This document shows, piece by piece, positions 1-11,578 of a stretch of 64,000 bases of DNA. Both the position numbers and the translations under genes were made by a program. The notes under the pieces were generated by a model that had not been told where the DNA came from, did no database searches, and was given only the letters and a program-made list of their open reading frames with translations. The first letter of the stretch is position 1; every line of letters starts with the position of its first letter. Origin of the DNA: Balanoglossus misakiensis. Lineage: Eukaryota; Hemichordata. The stretch is taken from positions 7,688,001-7,752,000 of the forward strand of contig CM082589.2 in the NCBI GenBank assembly GCA_040954595.2, read 5' to 3'.

Positions 1-1340
1 TAATTGCAATATTATAAGAATTCTGTGTGTCTATCTTGTAATACTGTCTTCCACATTTGTACCATATTGGAGTCGTTCTCATCTACTTGGCCAATAATAT
101 TGATCGCACCTGATGACAAATGAATTTACTCCTCTGCAGGGATAATTCTCCAGTCTAATTTCAGCCAGTAACAAAACTGGATCAGGGAAGCAGACTAAAA
201 AATTTTATTCACTATTAAACTTAGATGTGCACTTTCATTGAATGTTTTGACTAATTAAGTACAATTGACAGGCTTAAGCTTTTTATAATGATTTTAGAAT
301 CGTGCTTGGCATAAGATGGCATATATTTATTATTCATTCAGTACACAACTTGCACTATCTGTATTCCTAAAACTGTGGTAAACAATCATATCATAACTTT
401 GGCAAGTAAACAACTCACCATACACATTTTAGATTTTATTGTAGACTGAATGAAAGTTTTAATACCCTGATCAGTTTTACCTGCTACCAATACTGATTTT
501 GTGTCTTAAGGGGTAATTTGGGGAATCTTTGGGCATGACAACGTATGTTATATTCCACTGTCTGTGGAATGTAAAATGAAAGAACCGTGTAACTGCCAGA
601 CACCCATGAACAATCAAATCTCGGACATGGCCTGACCGAGTCAGTCATATACTAAGCCATGGTTTAAACACAGGACAACAAACCAGACCAAACGTATGTC
701 GGACTCACTACTGGTACATACCTTCAAGACCGGCTTCAACAACCACAAAGACTACTTCAAGAACCACGCCACAAAGAACAGCACAGAACTTAGTAAATAG
801 CTGGAAATTAAAGGATGACAACATAGGACACAAAATCACATGAAAACCCATTAAACAAGCTAGCCCCTACACACCTATTAGCAATAGATTCAATCTATGC
901 CTTTGGGAGAAATATTTTATCATAAGCAAAACGAAACAGGCCACCCTCAATACACTCGTCAGCTAGCACGTCGCCACTCCAGCAAATTCCTCCTAAAGAA
1001 TTTCATAACCTAGCCGATTAATACTACCCGCCTAGCTCCACTCATTATTCACTGCCTTTCAAAATTAGGCCCATTGGCATACCTATAATCTATACCTTTT
1101 ATGAGTCACTGGACTCGCTCATCAGCAGATTAAACTGGTTAGTGAGCCCAATGACTAATGAAACAACATTGAAGACAATTATACCGCCTATCGTTTTGCT
1201 AGCTACCCTTTATATAACGAGTCATCCTTGGTTTGCTGTGTTGGCCCTGCATCATGTGTGGTGTATGCAAGAACTCGGTAAGAAATCCAGTTGGCTAGTA
1301 TTAATAGTACAGTAAAACATTATCTTTTCAAATCTATACA

Positions 1341-1608
1341 TCTGGCGAGCGACCTATCTCTTGATAATCAATCATTCTGACGATATCCGTTTCTATTTGT
1401 ATCTCTGATTCCCTACCTACCTACCTATCTATGTCTGTCTGTCAGTCTGCCTGCCTACCTACCTGTCGTCTGTCTCTGGCGAGCGACCTATCTCTTGATA
1501 ATCAATCATTCTGACGATATCCGTTTCTATTTGTATCTCTGATTCCCTACCTACCTACCTATCTATGTCTGTCTGTCAGTCTGCCTGCCTACCTACCTGT
1601 CGTCTGTC
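1341..1608. repeat. 134-bp tandem duplication, copy A only
   Basis: The block starting TCTGGCGAGCGACC at 1341 is repeated exactly from 1475. It ends in CTAC/TGTC simple repeats. Copy B has a single copy near 19615-19748, so this small duplication arose after the 18 kb duplication. The rest of 1-2200 shows no gene I can support. Confidence 0.85.
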
Positions 1609-3658
1609 TCTGACTCAGGGAGAGTGATTGACAAAGAGAGGGGAAGGGGGAGGGAGGGGGGGGGGAGAAAGAGAGTGAGAGCTGTTCTTTGGATATTGCG
1701 CCAACAGGAAGATGTACAGATTGACAAACACATATTGTACTACTATTATAGTAATACAGAATGAAAAGCATGGACAAAAGTATAAATATATAAAAGTATA
1801 AAATGTGAAGGGTTCAGAAACTAGTGTAAATCCTGGTGAAGGGTAGCCCCTTAATAGAACAGGCTACTTCCTGTGCTCATCATTTATGTTAGCATGGAAA
1901 TTAAGACCCTTTTAACTTTTCTATTTTTATTCTTTAAGTTTGTTATCAGTCTTTCTATGGTTTTCCAACAAAATACCCCTGTTATGGATTGCTGCATTGC
2001 AACCATGGAGGAATGAAGCATACTGTTGCAAATGCTTTGAAGGTCATGAATGTCCTGCTTCAATAATGGGATGAAATCATGAGACATTCTGAACTCATCT
2101 GCAGACTGTTGATACTCGATTGTGCTGTTTTGGCCTTTGTTTCGCATGTAACTGTGTTGTGCCTGCATAGCCAGTTGAGTAGTTGCTGACAGTCCACCAC
2201 GTTGCAACTGTAAAATAAAGAAAAAACAAAAAAATTATCGTCAAGATGTACCAGTAATTTCTACAAAATACAGCTACCAAGTATGGTGCAATGTACATGA
2301 CTACATGTACATGTTGTAATTTTAAGCCGAATTGTCCAACAATGATTTTCAGTAAGTTAATGATTTACTCTAAACCCAATGTGAAATGTAGTACTTCTTA
2401 CGTAGTCATGCTTACCAGGATAATTAAAAAGAGTGTTGATAAAAGTAACCATGAACATTATAAAAGTAAAACTTACAAAAGTTATGAATGTAAACAAACT
2501 CGGGACAATGAATGTAAATATCAAGCATTAAACATGTATCAGGTGACAAAAAAGTGACAAAGTGGCTCTCGTGTTTACATTCATCGTCGCCATGTTGGTT
2601 TGAGTTCATAACTTCGTTTTCTGAAGATGTTTCGTTAAGAAAATGACACTGATATGCCACAAAAAGTGTTTCCTAAAGTTTCTTTTTACCACAATTCACC
2701 ACATTGTAAACAAAAAATATATGATATAATTATGAAAGTGAGAAATTGAGACGGAAAAAGTTCTCTCTAAATTATTGTTTGGAAAAAGTAAATTTCTTCA
2801 CTTAAAACAATTTGAAACAATAGACATAGACAAACTTCAACATTAGTTTAATATTCTTGATCTACATGAATACTAACAGAACACAAATTTTTAAGTAACT
2901 ATAAGTACATTTAATTTTGTACTATCAAGAGTGAATTTATTATATTTTTCTAAATGATATAAATTACATTGTTTGTTCCATACAATTTTTCAGTGGAATT
3001 AAATATTGCTGTTAAATTGTTCATCTCGTAATGTTAAACATGTTCTTTTATGTCAATATAAAAGGTTACTTTTGACACTTTTGACTTTATGCACTTGTAT
3101 TCTTGATTGTACATATTGTCAATTCATGACCATGGCCTATTAAAAATTTATCATATTGAGATTATCATATTTCAATAGGAAATAGCCCGTTCAAAAATTC
3201 TAACTCCTTAATGATTTAATTAATGCATTTGCGTTTGGGAACTATGTATTTTTATTTCAATTTTATTATTATATCCCAAACACCACCAAAACTCAGTTTA
3301 TTGAACAACAAACTTTTAACAAAACAATATTCTAAAGATGTGAGCTGTTTGTTTAAGTATGGGCATGACACAGATGACACAAAAACTCCAAACTACATGC
3401 GTGTATCATCGAAATCGAGTTTTATGCAGGTGTAAATACCGTGATTTATAGCATTGTGCTATATCCCAGTATGCACATGTTCTTAGTGCATCACATCAAT
3501 GGGGTCTGTCATCACATCCACATGCATTTAATAAAATAGTGTTACACTAAATATGAGTACAAACCTGCTAACTCGACGCTTGCCAATACGGAACATGCAT
3601 GGAAATCATATCGCAGTTAGGAAGAACGAAAACACCAAATGCAGACATTTCATTTAGC

Positions 3659-4033
3659 TAGTCTGGTCCCCTGCCCCAATCCCACCGCTGGCTGCGCTAC
3701 GCTAAAGGGAAAGGGGTCAGGTACGGCCCGATTTCAAACCCAGAAAGCTGGGAAAACCACGTGATCATAAACAAGATAGATGCCTCCACTGTCCGTACGC
3801 CAGTCAAGATTCATCCAGGCAGTTTATTTTGTTTCGTTTGTTGTAAAGAAATCGAATGATAAACATTCGTGGAGGTGAAGGAGAGAACGGGAAACGAGTA
3901 TCTTACAACAACTTATCAACTTAATTTTCGTATGTATTGACCAATGAGAGCCTTGTTTACAATAGGCCGTGTCTGACCCTTTCCCTTTACCGTAGCGCAG
4001 CCAGCGGTGGGATTGGGGCAGGGGACCAGACTA
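3659..4033. mobile_element. Foldback MITE, 375 bp, TAGTCTGG ends
   Basis: Inverted arms of about 65 bp at 3659-3720 and 3970-4033 (TAGTCTGGTCCCC...GGGGACCAGACTA) enclose a short unrelated core. The 10-base direct repeat TTCATTTAGC flanks the element at 3649-3658 and 4034-4043, as expected of a target-site duplication. No transposase frame is present, so it is non-autonomous. The same element sits at 21811-22185. Confidence 0.85.
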
Positions 4034-4061
4034 TTCATTTAGCGTGCCTCTTGCCACACAC

Positions 4062-4517
4062 TAGTCTCGGTTACCCAGACGCCTTTGCTCTTCCGATGCT
4101 CTCCAGAAAAGGGTCTGGGGAAATGCTATTGAAAGCTTTGTAAAACAAAATGGCCGATGTCAGGATTTTGATCATCGCCTGATTGGCTGAGCTGTCAGCA
4201 TGACCCGGGTCACTGCAATAGTTTCGACAATCGTCTACCAAAGATATTTCATATAATTTCTCCAACAATGCTAACAGAGGACGCATTTTGCCTTTCGCAT
4301 CAACCAACAAGTACCGGTCTCTTGATATGAAGATACGACAAATAATCACACATTGTCGAGAGTCAGTGACCCGGGTCATACTGACAGCTCAGCCAATCAG
4401 GCGATGATCAAAATCCTGACATCGGCCATTTTGTTTTACAAAGCTTTCAATAGCATTTCCCCAGACCCTTTTCTGGAGAGCATCGGAAGAGCAAAGGCGT
4501 CTGGGTAACCGAGACTA
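4062..4517. mobile_element. Foldback MITE, 456 bp, TAGTCTCGG ends
   Basis: Near-perfect inverted arms of about 154 bp (4062-4215 and 4364-4517) begin TAGTCTCGGTTACCC and end in its complement. A 9-base direct repeat GCCACACAC lies at 4053-4061 and 4518-4526. The open frames across the arms are artefacts of the palindrome. The same element sits at 22214-22669. Confidence 0.88.
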
Positions 4518-4566
4518 GCCACACACCTGAACGTGTGCTTAAATTAGCGCCCTCTTGTGGTAGATA

Positions 4567-5270
4567 TTTCGATGATAAAAAGATGTATTTTATAATTTCC
4601 GACATAAATTAACCATATTATGGGTGCCAAAAATATAATAAATAACAGTTAAAGAGTTTCATCACGTGTATACGTCTTTTGGCGTAGTTATTTTCACGCT
4701 ACATACTAAAACTGCGAGGGTCGATCGTAAATGCTTAACTACTTTCAGTCTCTCGAACCCGAATCCGAAACTGAATCCGAAACTGAAACCGACACTAACT
4801 TCAGTATTCGGGTTCGAGAGACTGAAAGTAGTTTAGCATTTTCGGGCGACCATCGCGTTTTGGCATCTGCAGAACGAGTATGAAAATAACTCTGTAAAAA
4901 TATGAATATATTTGATTAAACTCTCTCGACATGTTATGTATGATATTTTTGGCACCAACACACTGTTTTTTCACATCGGAAATTGTTAAATACATATTTT
5001 ATCATCGAAAAACATACTTCGATGATAAAAAATATAATATTTTGTAATTTTCGGCTTGAATTAACATTTTTGGGGTGAGAAAAATGTCATACATAACAAA
5101 TACAGATTAAATCAAATTTATTCGTGTTTTAGCAAAGTAATTTTTATACTCGTACTGCAGATGCCAAACCGCGATGGTCGCTCGAAAATGCTTAACTATT
5201 TTCAGTCTCTCGGAACCGAATCCGAATCCGAAAGTGAATCCGAAACCGAAACCGAATCCGAGTCTTACTT
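4567..5270. mobile_element. Third foldback family, one full and one partial copy
   Basis: Arms beginning TTTCGATGATAAAA face each other at about 4567-4770 and about 4800-5015, around a core of repeated CCGAAACTGAAT-type hexamers. A further half-copy in direct orientation follows from about 5019 to 5270 with the same internal landmarks. No coding capacity is seen. It is duplicated at about 22719-23422. Confidence 0.65.
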
Positions 5271-5362
5271 CAGACCAACACTAAAGCATGATACAAGTTT
5301 GCTGCAGTTTTGCAGCCCCTCCGTCTCCCCTGGACTGCAAAACTGCAGCAAGATACAAGTTA

Positions 5363-5363
5363 C

Positions 5364-5452
<89 letters not shown>

Positions 5453-5453
5453 A
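5363..5453. repeat. (ATG)n microsatellite, copy A
   Basis: Roughly 29 ATG triplets are followed by A-rich sequence and a shorter second ATG tract (about 5471-5495). They create spurious poly-Met and poly-His frames on the two strands. The counterpart in copy B is at about 23515-23604. Confidence 0.95.
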
Positions 5454-6036
5454 AAAAAAAATAAAAAAAATCATGATGATGATGATGATGATGATAAAAA
5501 AAAATAAAAAAATCAATGTGTCATATCTTGCTATATTTGTCGATGTTGTAGATAACTGTAAAACGTTTAAATTTCTTATTATTATCATCATCAACAACAA
5601 CAACATTTCCTAAGCTCTCTATGTTGATGGTAAAGAATACAGCTCTACACCCAGTTTGAAGCATATGTTAATCACAAATTTTAAAATCTAAAATGTACAA
5701 ACAGTAACAGATAATGGATGCTAAGCTAATAAGTTCCCAAAGCCCCCGTTATCATTATTTAAACAAATATATTCGCATACGACCCTATCAGAGTGTGACC
5801 CACATCGGTCTAGACGCTGCGGATCACAGTTCATTTGCATTTTAACGAATTGTTGGTTATATCCCATATTTCAAAGACCACGTGATCAAATCAATTCAAC
5901 TTTGCTCTTTCACATCACGCGAGGACATTCAGTTCAGTTCATATCTAGGTCGAATATAATTTTACGATTTAGGCTGTCTCCGATTAGAAAGTTTCACTAC
6001 CTCCTTGGTGAATTGATGTGTTGTTCAACTTATTTA

Positions 6037-6197
6037 GGCTGCATTCACAAACTCCTCTGGAGGGGGGGGGGGGAGGAGAATTGAGGGGGGGGGTTTGAAA
6101 AAATTGAGGGTTGTTGAGGGGGGCATGTGAAAATTAACGGTAAAAAAAATTGAGTCCTCCCGCCCCCCCCCCTCCAGAGGTGTTTGTGAATGCAGCC
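6037..6197. mobile_element. 161-bp MITE with TTA target duplication, copy A only
   Basis: The termini GGCTGCATTCACAAAC and GTTTGTGAATGCAGCC are inverted repeats, with G-rich and C-rich inner arms. TTA flanks both sides (6034-6036, 6198-6200). Copy B has the empty site near 24181-24195, with a single TTA and the same flanks. A TTA target duplication is typical of the PIF/Harbinger superfamily; that assignment is inferred from the target site, since no transposase is present. Confidence 0.85.
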
Positions 6198-6199
6198 TT

Positions 6200-8247
6200 A
6201 GAACTGCAATGTTAACGAAGGTGCACAGATGAAACAGCAGTGCAACTTCATAGTGCTAGTTCAACTCTTTCACCAACTTGGGTCATTCAAAAACCATGTT
6301 TTTAATGGTAAAGTTAGACCTCTAAAGAAGGGACCAGGGGTGAAAGGGTAGCAGACAGACAGACAGGCAGGCAGACAGACAGACAGACCTACAGGCAGGC
6401 AGGCAGGCAGACAGGCAGACAGACAGACAGACAGGCAGACAGACAGACAGACCTACAGGCAGGCAGGCAGGCAGGCAGACAGACAGACAGACAGACGGGC
6501 AGGCAAGGAGGCCGAAAAAAGTTACACATAGCGCGCTAACATTGATAAATATTTAAACGTGTCCAATGCCCCAATTTACCGTCTGTATGTTTTTTTTTAA
6601 CAAATACACAATTTTCTTTTTTCTATAAAAATTGTCATATTTATCATTTTGTTTGTGTGAATTCTATGTACCAGTAACATGTTGCATTATAAATAAACCT
6701 GGTATATGCCAACAAAGATATCAATTACAGAGTAAATTGAATTCAAAACACAATTGGAAATATTTTGGGATAATTAATATTTCATTGTAATAAACTCAGC
6801 GCAGTGTATGCATGTAGCATACACACTCGACATATTGTATCATGTTGTTTTGGTTTTTTTTTTTTTTTGGTGTTGTTTTTGGTGGTTTGGTTTGGTTTGG
6901 TTTGGTCATCAATGATAGAATACCACATTCTCCCCAAGTACAACGAATACTATTAGTTTTGTACGCGTTTTATCAGTATGCAATGATACCAAAATAGTTT
7001 CAATCGTGTTGTCTTACACCCGACCCGTGCGAGTTATTTCTCAAAATAATTAGGTGAAATATATGAATGTACAATTTAAATTAAGAATATCCCGACTCTT
7101 TTTCTGATGTCGCGAGAGAATAGAGAAAATTAGCTTTGTTTGGTGTCACTGTACATGGCTTCACATGTACTGTTCATCTGCTGGACTAGTTACTCGAGCT
7201 CAGACCAAAATACCGCGCGATCAGGTCACATGTTAACAGTCTAGGCCGGCTAACAAACAATTTAGCATTTGACTGTTGCCAACTCATTGGTCGTTGGCCA
7301 CAGCAGGGTAACACACAAGACCATAAACAGACAGACAGGCAGGCAGACAGATAGAAAAAAGTTACAGATAACGGGTTAAGTTTTATAAACCTTTCAACAT
7401 GTCCAGGCCCCATTCACCATTTACTTTTATCCACAAGCTGTTTGTCAACAAAAAACAAAATTTGCTATTTTCTTTAACAATTGTCAAATTTCTAACTTAT
7501 TTTTCAATCATCGTAAGTACCAGTAACATGTTGCCTTATAAATAAACTAGGTTTTGCCGAGAAACTGAACAAACCAATTACAGAATGAATTGAATTTGTA
7601 GCCCCGTGTAGGTTGTCTCTGATATTTGAATGTCCAGTTAAAAATAAACACGAACATCCCGACTCTTTTTCTGGTGTCGCGAGAGAATATAGTAGAGAAA
7701 ATCAAAAGTATGTTTGGTGTCACTGTTTGTGAATTGAAAAAAAAATAAAAAAAATAAGTAGAGCACATGTACTGCTCATCCACTGGACTAGTTACTCACT
7801 TTCTTTAAAATTATAGCCTTTCCCCTCTAATACAACAGATGTTACTCGTTTATACACATTTCAGTCGTACAGTTCTAATTGCAGGGATAAAAAGTCAACA
7901 CCAGCCAACCAACCAACCAAAGAAACAAACGAACAAACAAACAAACAAACGAACAAACACACACACACACACAAACAAACAAACACAGACAGAAAGACAG
8001 ACAGACATACAGGCAAGTCAACAAGAAACAAACAAACAAACAAAATACAAACCAAACACTGCAGTGAGGTACGAGATACAGTTCATTAAAATTCTCGACA
8101 CACACGTCTATATACATGGTATAGAGATAGATCGAACGATGGATGGATGGTTGGATAGGTGGGTGGGTGGGTGTGTTGGGTGGACGGACGGACGGACAGA
8201 CAGACAGACAGAGAGACAGAGAGACATACAGACAGACAGAGAGACAT

Positions 8248-8287
<40 letters not shown>

Positions 8288-8288
8288 T

Positions 8289-8377
<89 letters not shown>

Positions 8378-8900
8378 GGTATTGCCAAAAAGACTTCCAC
8401 ATCTCCAGATTACCGTCTATAAGACATAAAACTATGTCTTTAAGTCCCCATATGCTTTGCCTCTGTCACCAGTTTTACATTTTAATTCTGAGTACCAGTA
8501 ACATTTGAGAACCATAAATAAATTTTACTGATATTCTCCACAAAAGAAAACCAATTACATATCGAGTACATGGAGCGATGGGTAATGTAGTGACCTCCAA
8601 TGACTTATCAGTTGGAGGTAATGTAGTGACCTCCAATGACTTATCAGTTGGACGATTGACGAAGCCGTGGCCACGCTACGTGTTAGCCTAAACATTTTGA
8701 ATGGAACGCTAGCTTTAGAGATATGTCCTACACACCACCTAACACCTGTATGAAAAATAAGTGAACCGCCAATTATAAAATCCAAAATTTTGGGTTTTGA
8801 GTGAATGCATGTAGACATTTCCACATTATAATCAAACAGCGCCCTTGTGGCCTGAGTGTATATTAAAAACAGCGATGTAAGCACTCGATTACTCTCGACA
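6200..8900. repeat. Diverged array of about 0.8-1 kb monomers, copy A
   Basis: The landmark GTACCAGTAACATGTTGC followed by TATAAATAAA recurs near 6669 and 7517, and in degraded form near 8493. Each monomer also carries a CAGA/GACA microsatellite (6350-6510, 7327-7355, about 8180-8230) at about the same place, and a conserved line ending ACTAGTTACTC (about 7178-7195 and 7784-7798). No gene is supported. A 36-bp direct duplication lies near 8583-8655. Confidence 0.7.
8247..8376. repeat. (GATA)n microsatellite
   Basis: A near-continuous GATA tract follows CAGA and GACA tracts. It generates long Ser/Tyr/Leu/Ile frames on the opposite strand that are not genes. It has no long equivalent in copy B. 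Confidence 0.95.
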
Positions 8901-8960
8901 AAAGGGTCTATTTTCAGTAACCAATAAACATAATTAACCGCTTGGTTGAGATCTTTTGGG

Positions 8961-9064
8961 GTAATACCGGGGTGGTAGGAACGAGTAAGTGCAGTGCTGA
9001 AAAATGAAAACAGAATCGGGGTGGTAGGAACGAGTAAGTGCAGTGCTGAAAAATGAAAACAGAA
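8961..9064. repeat. 49-bp tandem duplication
   Basis: The block beginning CGGGGTGGTAGGAACGAG occurs twice in direct succession. Copy B has a single copy near 28242, so the repeat is private to copy A. Confidence 0.8.
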
Positions 9065-9189
9065 TAAGTTTACAGAATTACTATGTATAAAGCATATGTT
9101 CCTTCTTCATCATAAGCTATACCTGATAAAATGATGTCTAACTTTTTTCTCTTGAGTATTCATATATTTGGAGAGAAGCATGAGTATGA

Positions 9190-9806
9190 TTTTTATGTCA
9201 AGTATGCGCAGGCTCAGACACGTTCCAAACTATCTGAACGGCCGAATGCTGAATTATGTCAATGTCTATAAATATCTTGGTCACCTTATCACTTGTGACC
9301 TTAGGGATAATGAGGACATTCTAGCTCAAACTCGACAATTCTATGTTCGCGGTAATGCTATTATTCGTGATTTTAAATTTGCGTCTATCTCTCTGTTAAA
9401 TGTCATTTGTTTTCTGTGTTTTGTGATATCCCGTATTGCTCTTACTTATGGGGCGCTTTTTCTGTGTGTATTTAATGCAGTTAGGAGAGCTTACTCCCAG
9501 GTTTTCCGTAAATTGTCTGGTTTTAAACATTCTTTTATTCAGAGCAACAGTGCGATGTTTGTTAATCTTTCTATTTTAACTTTTGATGAAATACTCCGGA
9601 AAAAAATCATTCAGCTTTTTAAGCAGACTCCACCTCTCAAGTAATCCACTTGTAGCCAGTGTTTAATCACTATCAGTGTTCTCAAATAGTGGACTTTGGA
9701 AGGTTTGGAGTAGACGATTGTTTTGATGTTTTTATGGTGTTTTGTTTTGCTATGGATTATTTTATAATCTGAATTAAAGATGAAATAATAATAATAATAA
9801 TAATAA
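9190..9806 (+). mobile_element. 5'-truncated LINE (non-LTR retrotransposon) 3' end
   Basis: The open frame ending at 9644 resembles the C-terminal part of a non-LTR retrotransposon reverse transcriptase: a YKYLGHLIT motif, then an R-x-F-Y-x-R-G-N-type stretch, and a hydrophobic segment ending near TYGALF. The 3' end is an (ATA)n tail at about 9786-9805, as in CR1/L2-like elements. Copy B lacks it: its sequence around 28430-28456 joins the two flanks directly. The element is severely 5'-truncated, with no endonuclease or catalytic palm, and is therefore dead. Confidence 0.75.
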
Positions 9807-10671
9807 CCGTATAAGAAAGTCCTAAAGTACTCCTTAACACCTGTTTCAGCAAAAGTACAACGTCCACAGCGTCGAATATATGGCATGGGTCTAATAGCAT
9901 GTAAGTTTCTTGGAAATGGGGTTAAAAAAGGCAATCGCTCATGTTGCGGGAACTGGTGCCTGGATAGTTGAAACGAAACTTTGAAATGGGTTGAAAACTC
10001 AATTAAGCTGTTTAATACATGTGGAACTTAACGTGAGATGCATTGTTCATTGGAACAGAAATAAAACTTCAAATGCTTATAAAGGGACTGTTCTGCCTGT
10101 AGTTTGTGTGGTAACTTGGTACAGAGTCACTCGTTCGACTTTCACCATCTGCTTGACAAACAGCGGCGAAAACGAAGGTATGTTTCTTAAAACTTACACT
10201 ATTCGGTAGAGCTAGTCTCACGCGTGTGTGGAACTAGTGTTTGTCCACTAATGCCACGCTTCTTAAACCAGTCAGTACAATTTTGTACGCCGACAATGAT
10301 TTTTTTTTTCAACTTTCACCATCTACTTGATACACAGCATTCGGTAAGGTTATTTTCATACGCGTATGTATGTACATACATTACACATGTAATAACGAAA
10401 TGTACCAAACACATATATATAGTGGAAAAATGCACTTTTCTGAGAGAGAAAAATAACAATTCGGACAATTTGATACATCTGTAAAGTCTCCTGTTCGACT
10501 TTTTCCCATCTGATTCATAATAGACACATAAATCCATACAACGGAACAGAAATTAATTTCTATTTTGAATGATTTGAATTTTCCTTACATTAATTGAAGC
10601 ATGTCCAGATTATATCAGGTCATCGTCTTGATCGCAAAGACTGCGTTATCCATAACATTTCATCTCACATC

Positions 10672-11539
10672 ATGGCATTTCAGACAATCATGATCACATC
10701 GCGATCCACAGCGATTTGGTTCTGCATGTTTGCACTACTTGTGGTGCAGATTACAGCAGCCAGCGCAAATAAGAGGAAGATCGAGGAAGAGCGAAGAATC
10801 CGTGCGCTGCGTCCGAGCTTCGTCAAACGTGAAACTCAAGCGCCACTGATTCATGCTGGAGATGAGAAGATAGAAGAGGAATACATCGTAAAACTGAGGG
10901 TTAGTAGATGTTGTGGTGAACACATATTAATCGATTACAGAAAGTATGCCAGAGCCATGTGCTGTTCACAGCTGATCTATTCTTTCCAGACAACAGTTCC
11001 GTACGCCAGCGCGCTAAATGACACACTGTCTATGTCTATAGAACTGTCCCACGTCCACAAATATTGATCGACCGCCAAACCCATGCAAAATAGATCTGCA
11101 ATTACTCAATTACTCGCAAATTATATACACGCTCAGAATATCGAAAATTATTTCCAAAATGCTCAATGATGATGTTTTCAGCTGTGTATCCAACATGAGG
11201 GACATAGAACTCAGGGCAACCGGTACTAATGATAAAAACATTCATAACTTTATCATTATCAGTCTTTTTTTAAACAAGTGGTACACTCATTACATGATAT
11301 GCATCCACTTCTCATAATCAATATACACTGTCATCTCATTTTATTCAGGACGACCTTACTGATGAAGAACTGGCCGCATTCGAAGCCAAATTCCAAGCAC
11401 TTGCTGAAGAGCATGGCTTACATATTGATTTTCAAATAGATTTGACAAGTTTGATGAAAGGTTTTGTTGCCAGAGTTCCTGCGGACGCAGTCGAAATAGT
11501 ATGTGCGCATTTCGTTATTTTCAAAGCCTCTGGTCTGCC

Positions 11540-11578
<39 letters not shown>

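Larger units (their letters stand above)
2220..6036. repeat. Foldback-element block, nearly identical in both units
   Basis: This 3.8 kb block contains no supported gene. It holds two foldback MITEs (3659-4033 and 4062-4517), a third foldback family (about 4567-5270) and an ATG microsatellite. Its copy at about 20372-24185 has a constant offset of 18152 from 2291 to at least 5161. I found only a handful of substitutions (near 2236, 2810, 3334, 3992 and 5210) and a 3-base microsatellite difference. The flanking 1-2200 has many more differences and indels against copy B. Confidence 0.8.

Noticed and set aside
1884-2208. Minus-strand frame with a good 3' splice site (TATTTTACAG) resembling a terminal exon, conserved at 20019-20360
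   Set aside because: Copy B carries a 16-base insertion shortly after the acceptor that shifts the frame, and most of the substitutions I could see in the shared part change the amino acid. This looks non-coding or decayed.
4071-4379. 102-residue minus-strand frame, identical at 22223-22531
   Set aside because: It lies across the palindromic arms of a MITE, and its conservation reflects the near-identical block.
5265-5606. Poly-Met, poly-His and poly-Asp frames (also near 23417-23755)
   Set aside because: Translation of the ATG microsatellite.
7839-8402. Long frames rich in Ser/Tyr/Leu or Lys/Gln/Thr
   Set aside because: Products of CAAA, CAGA and GATA simple repeats on both strands.
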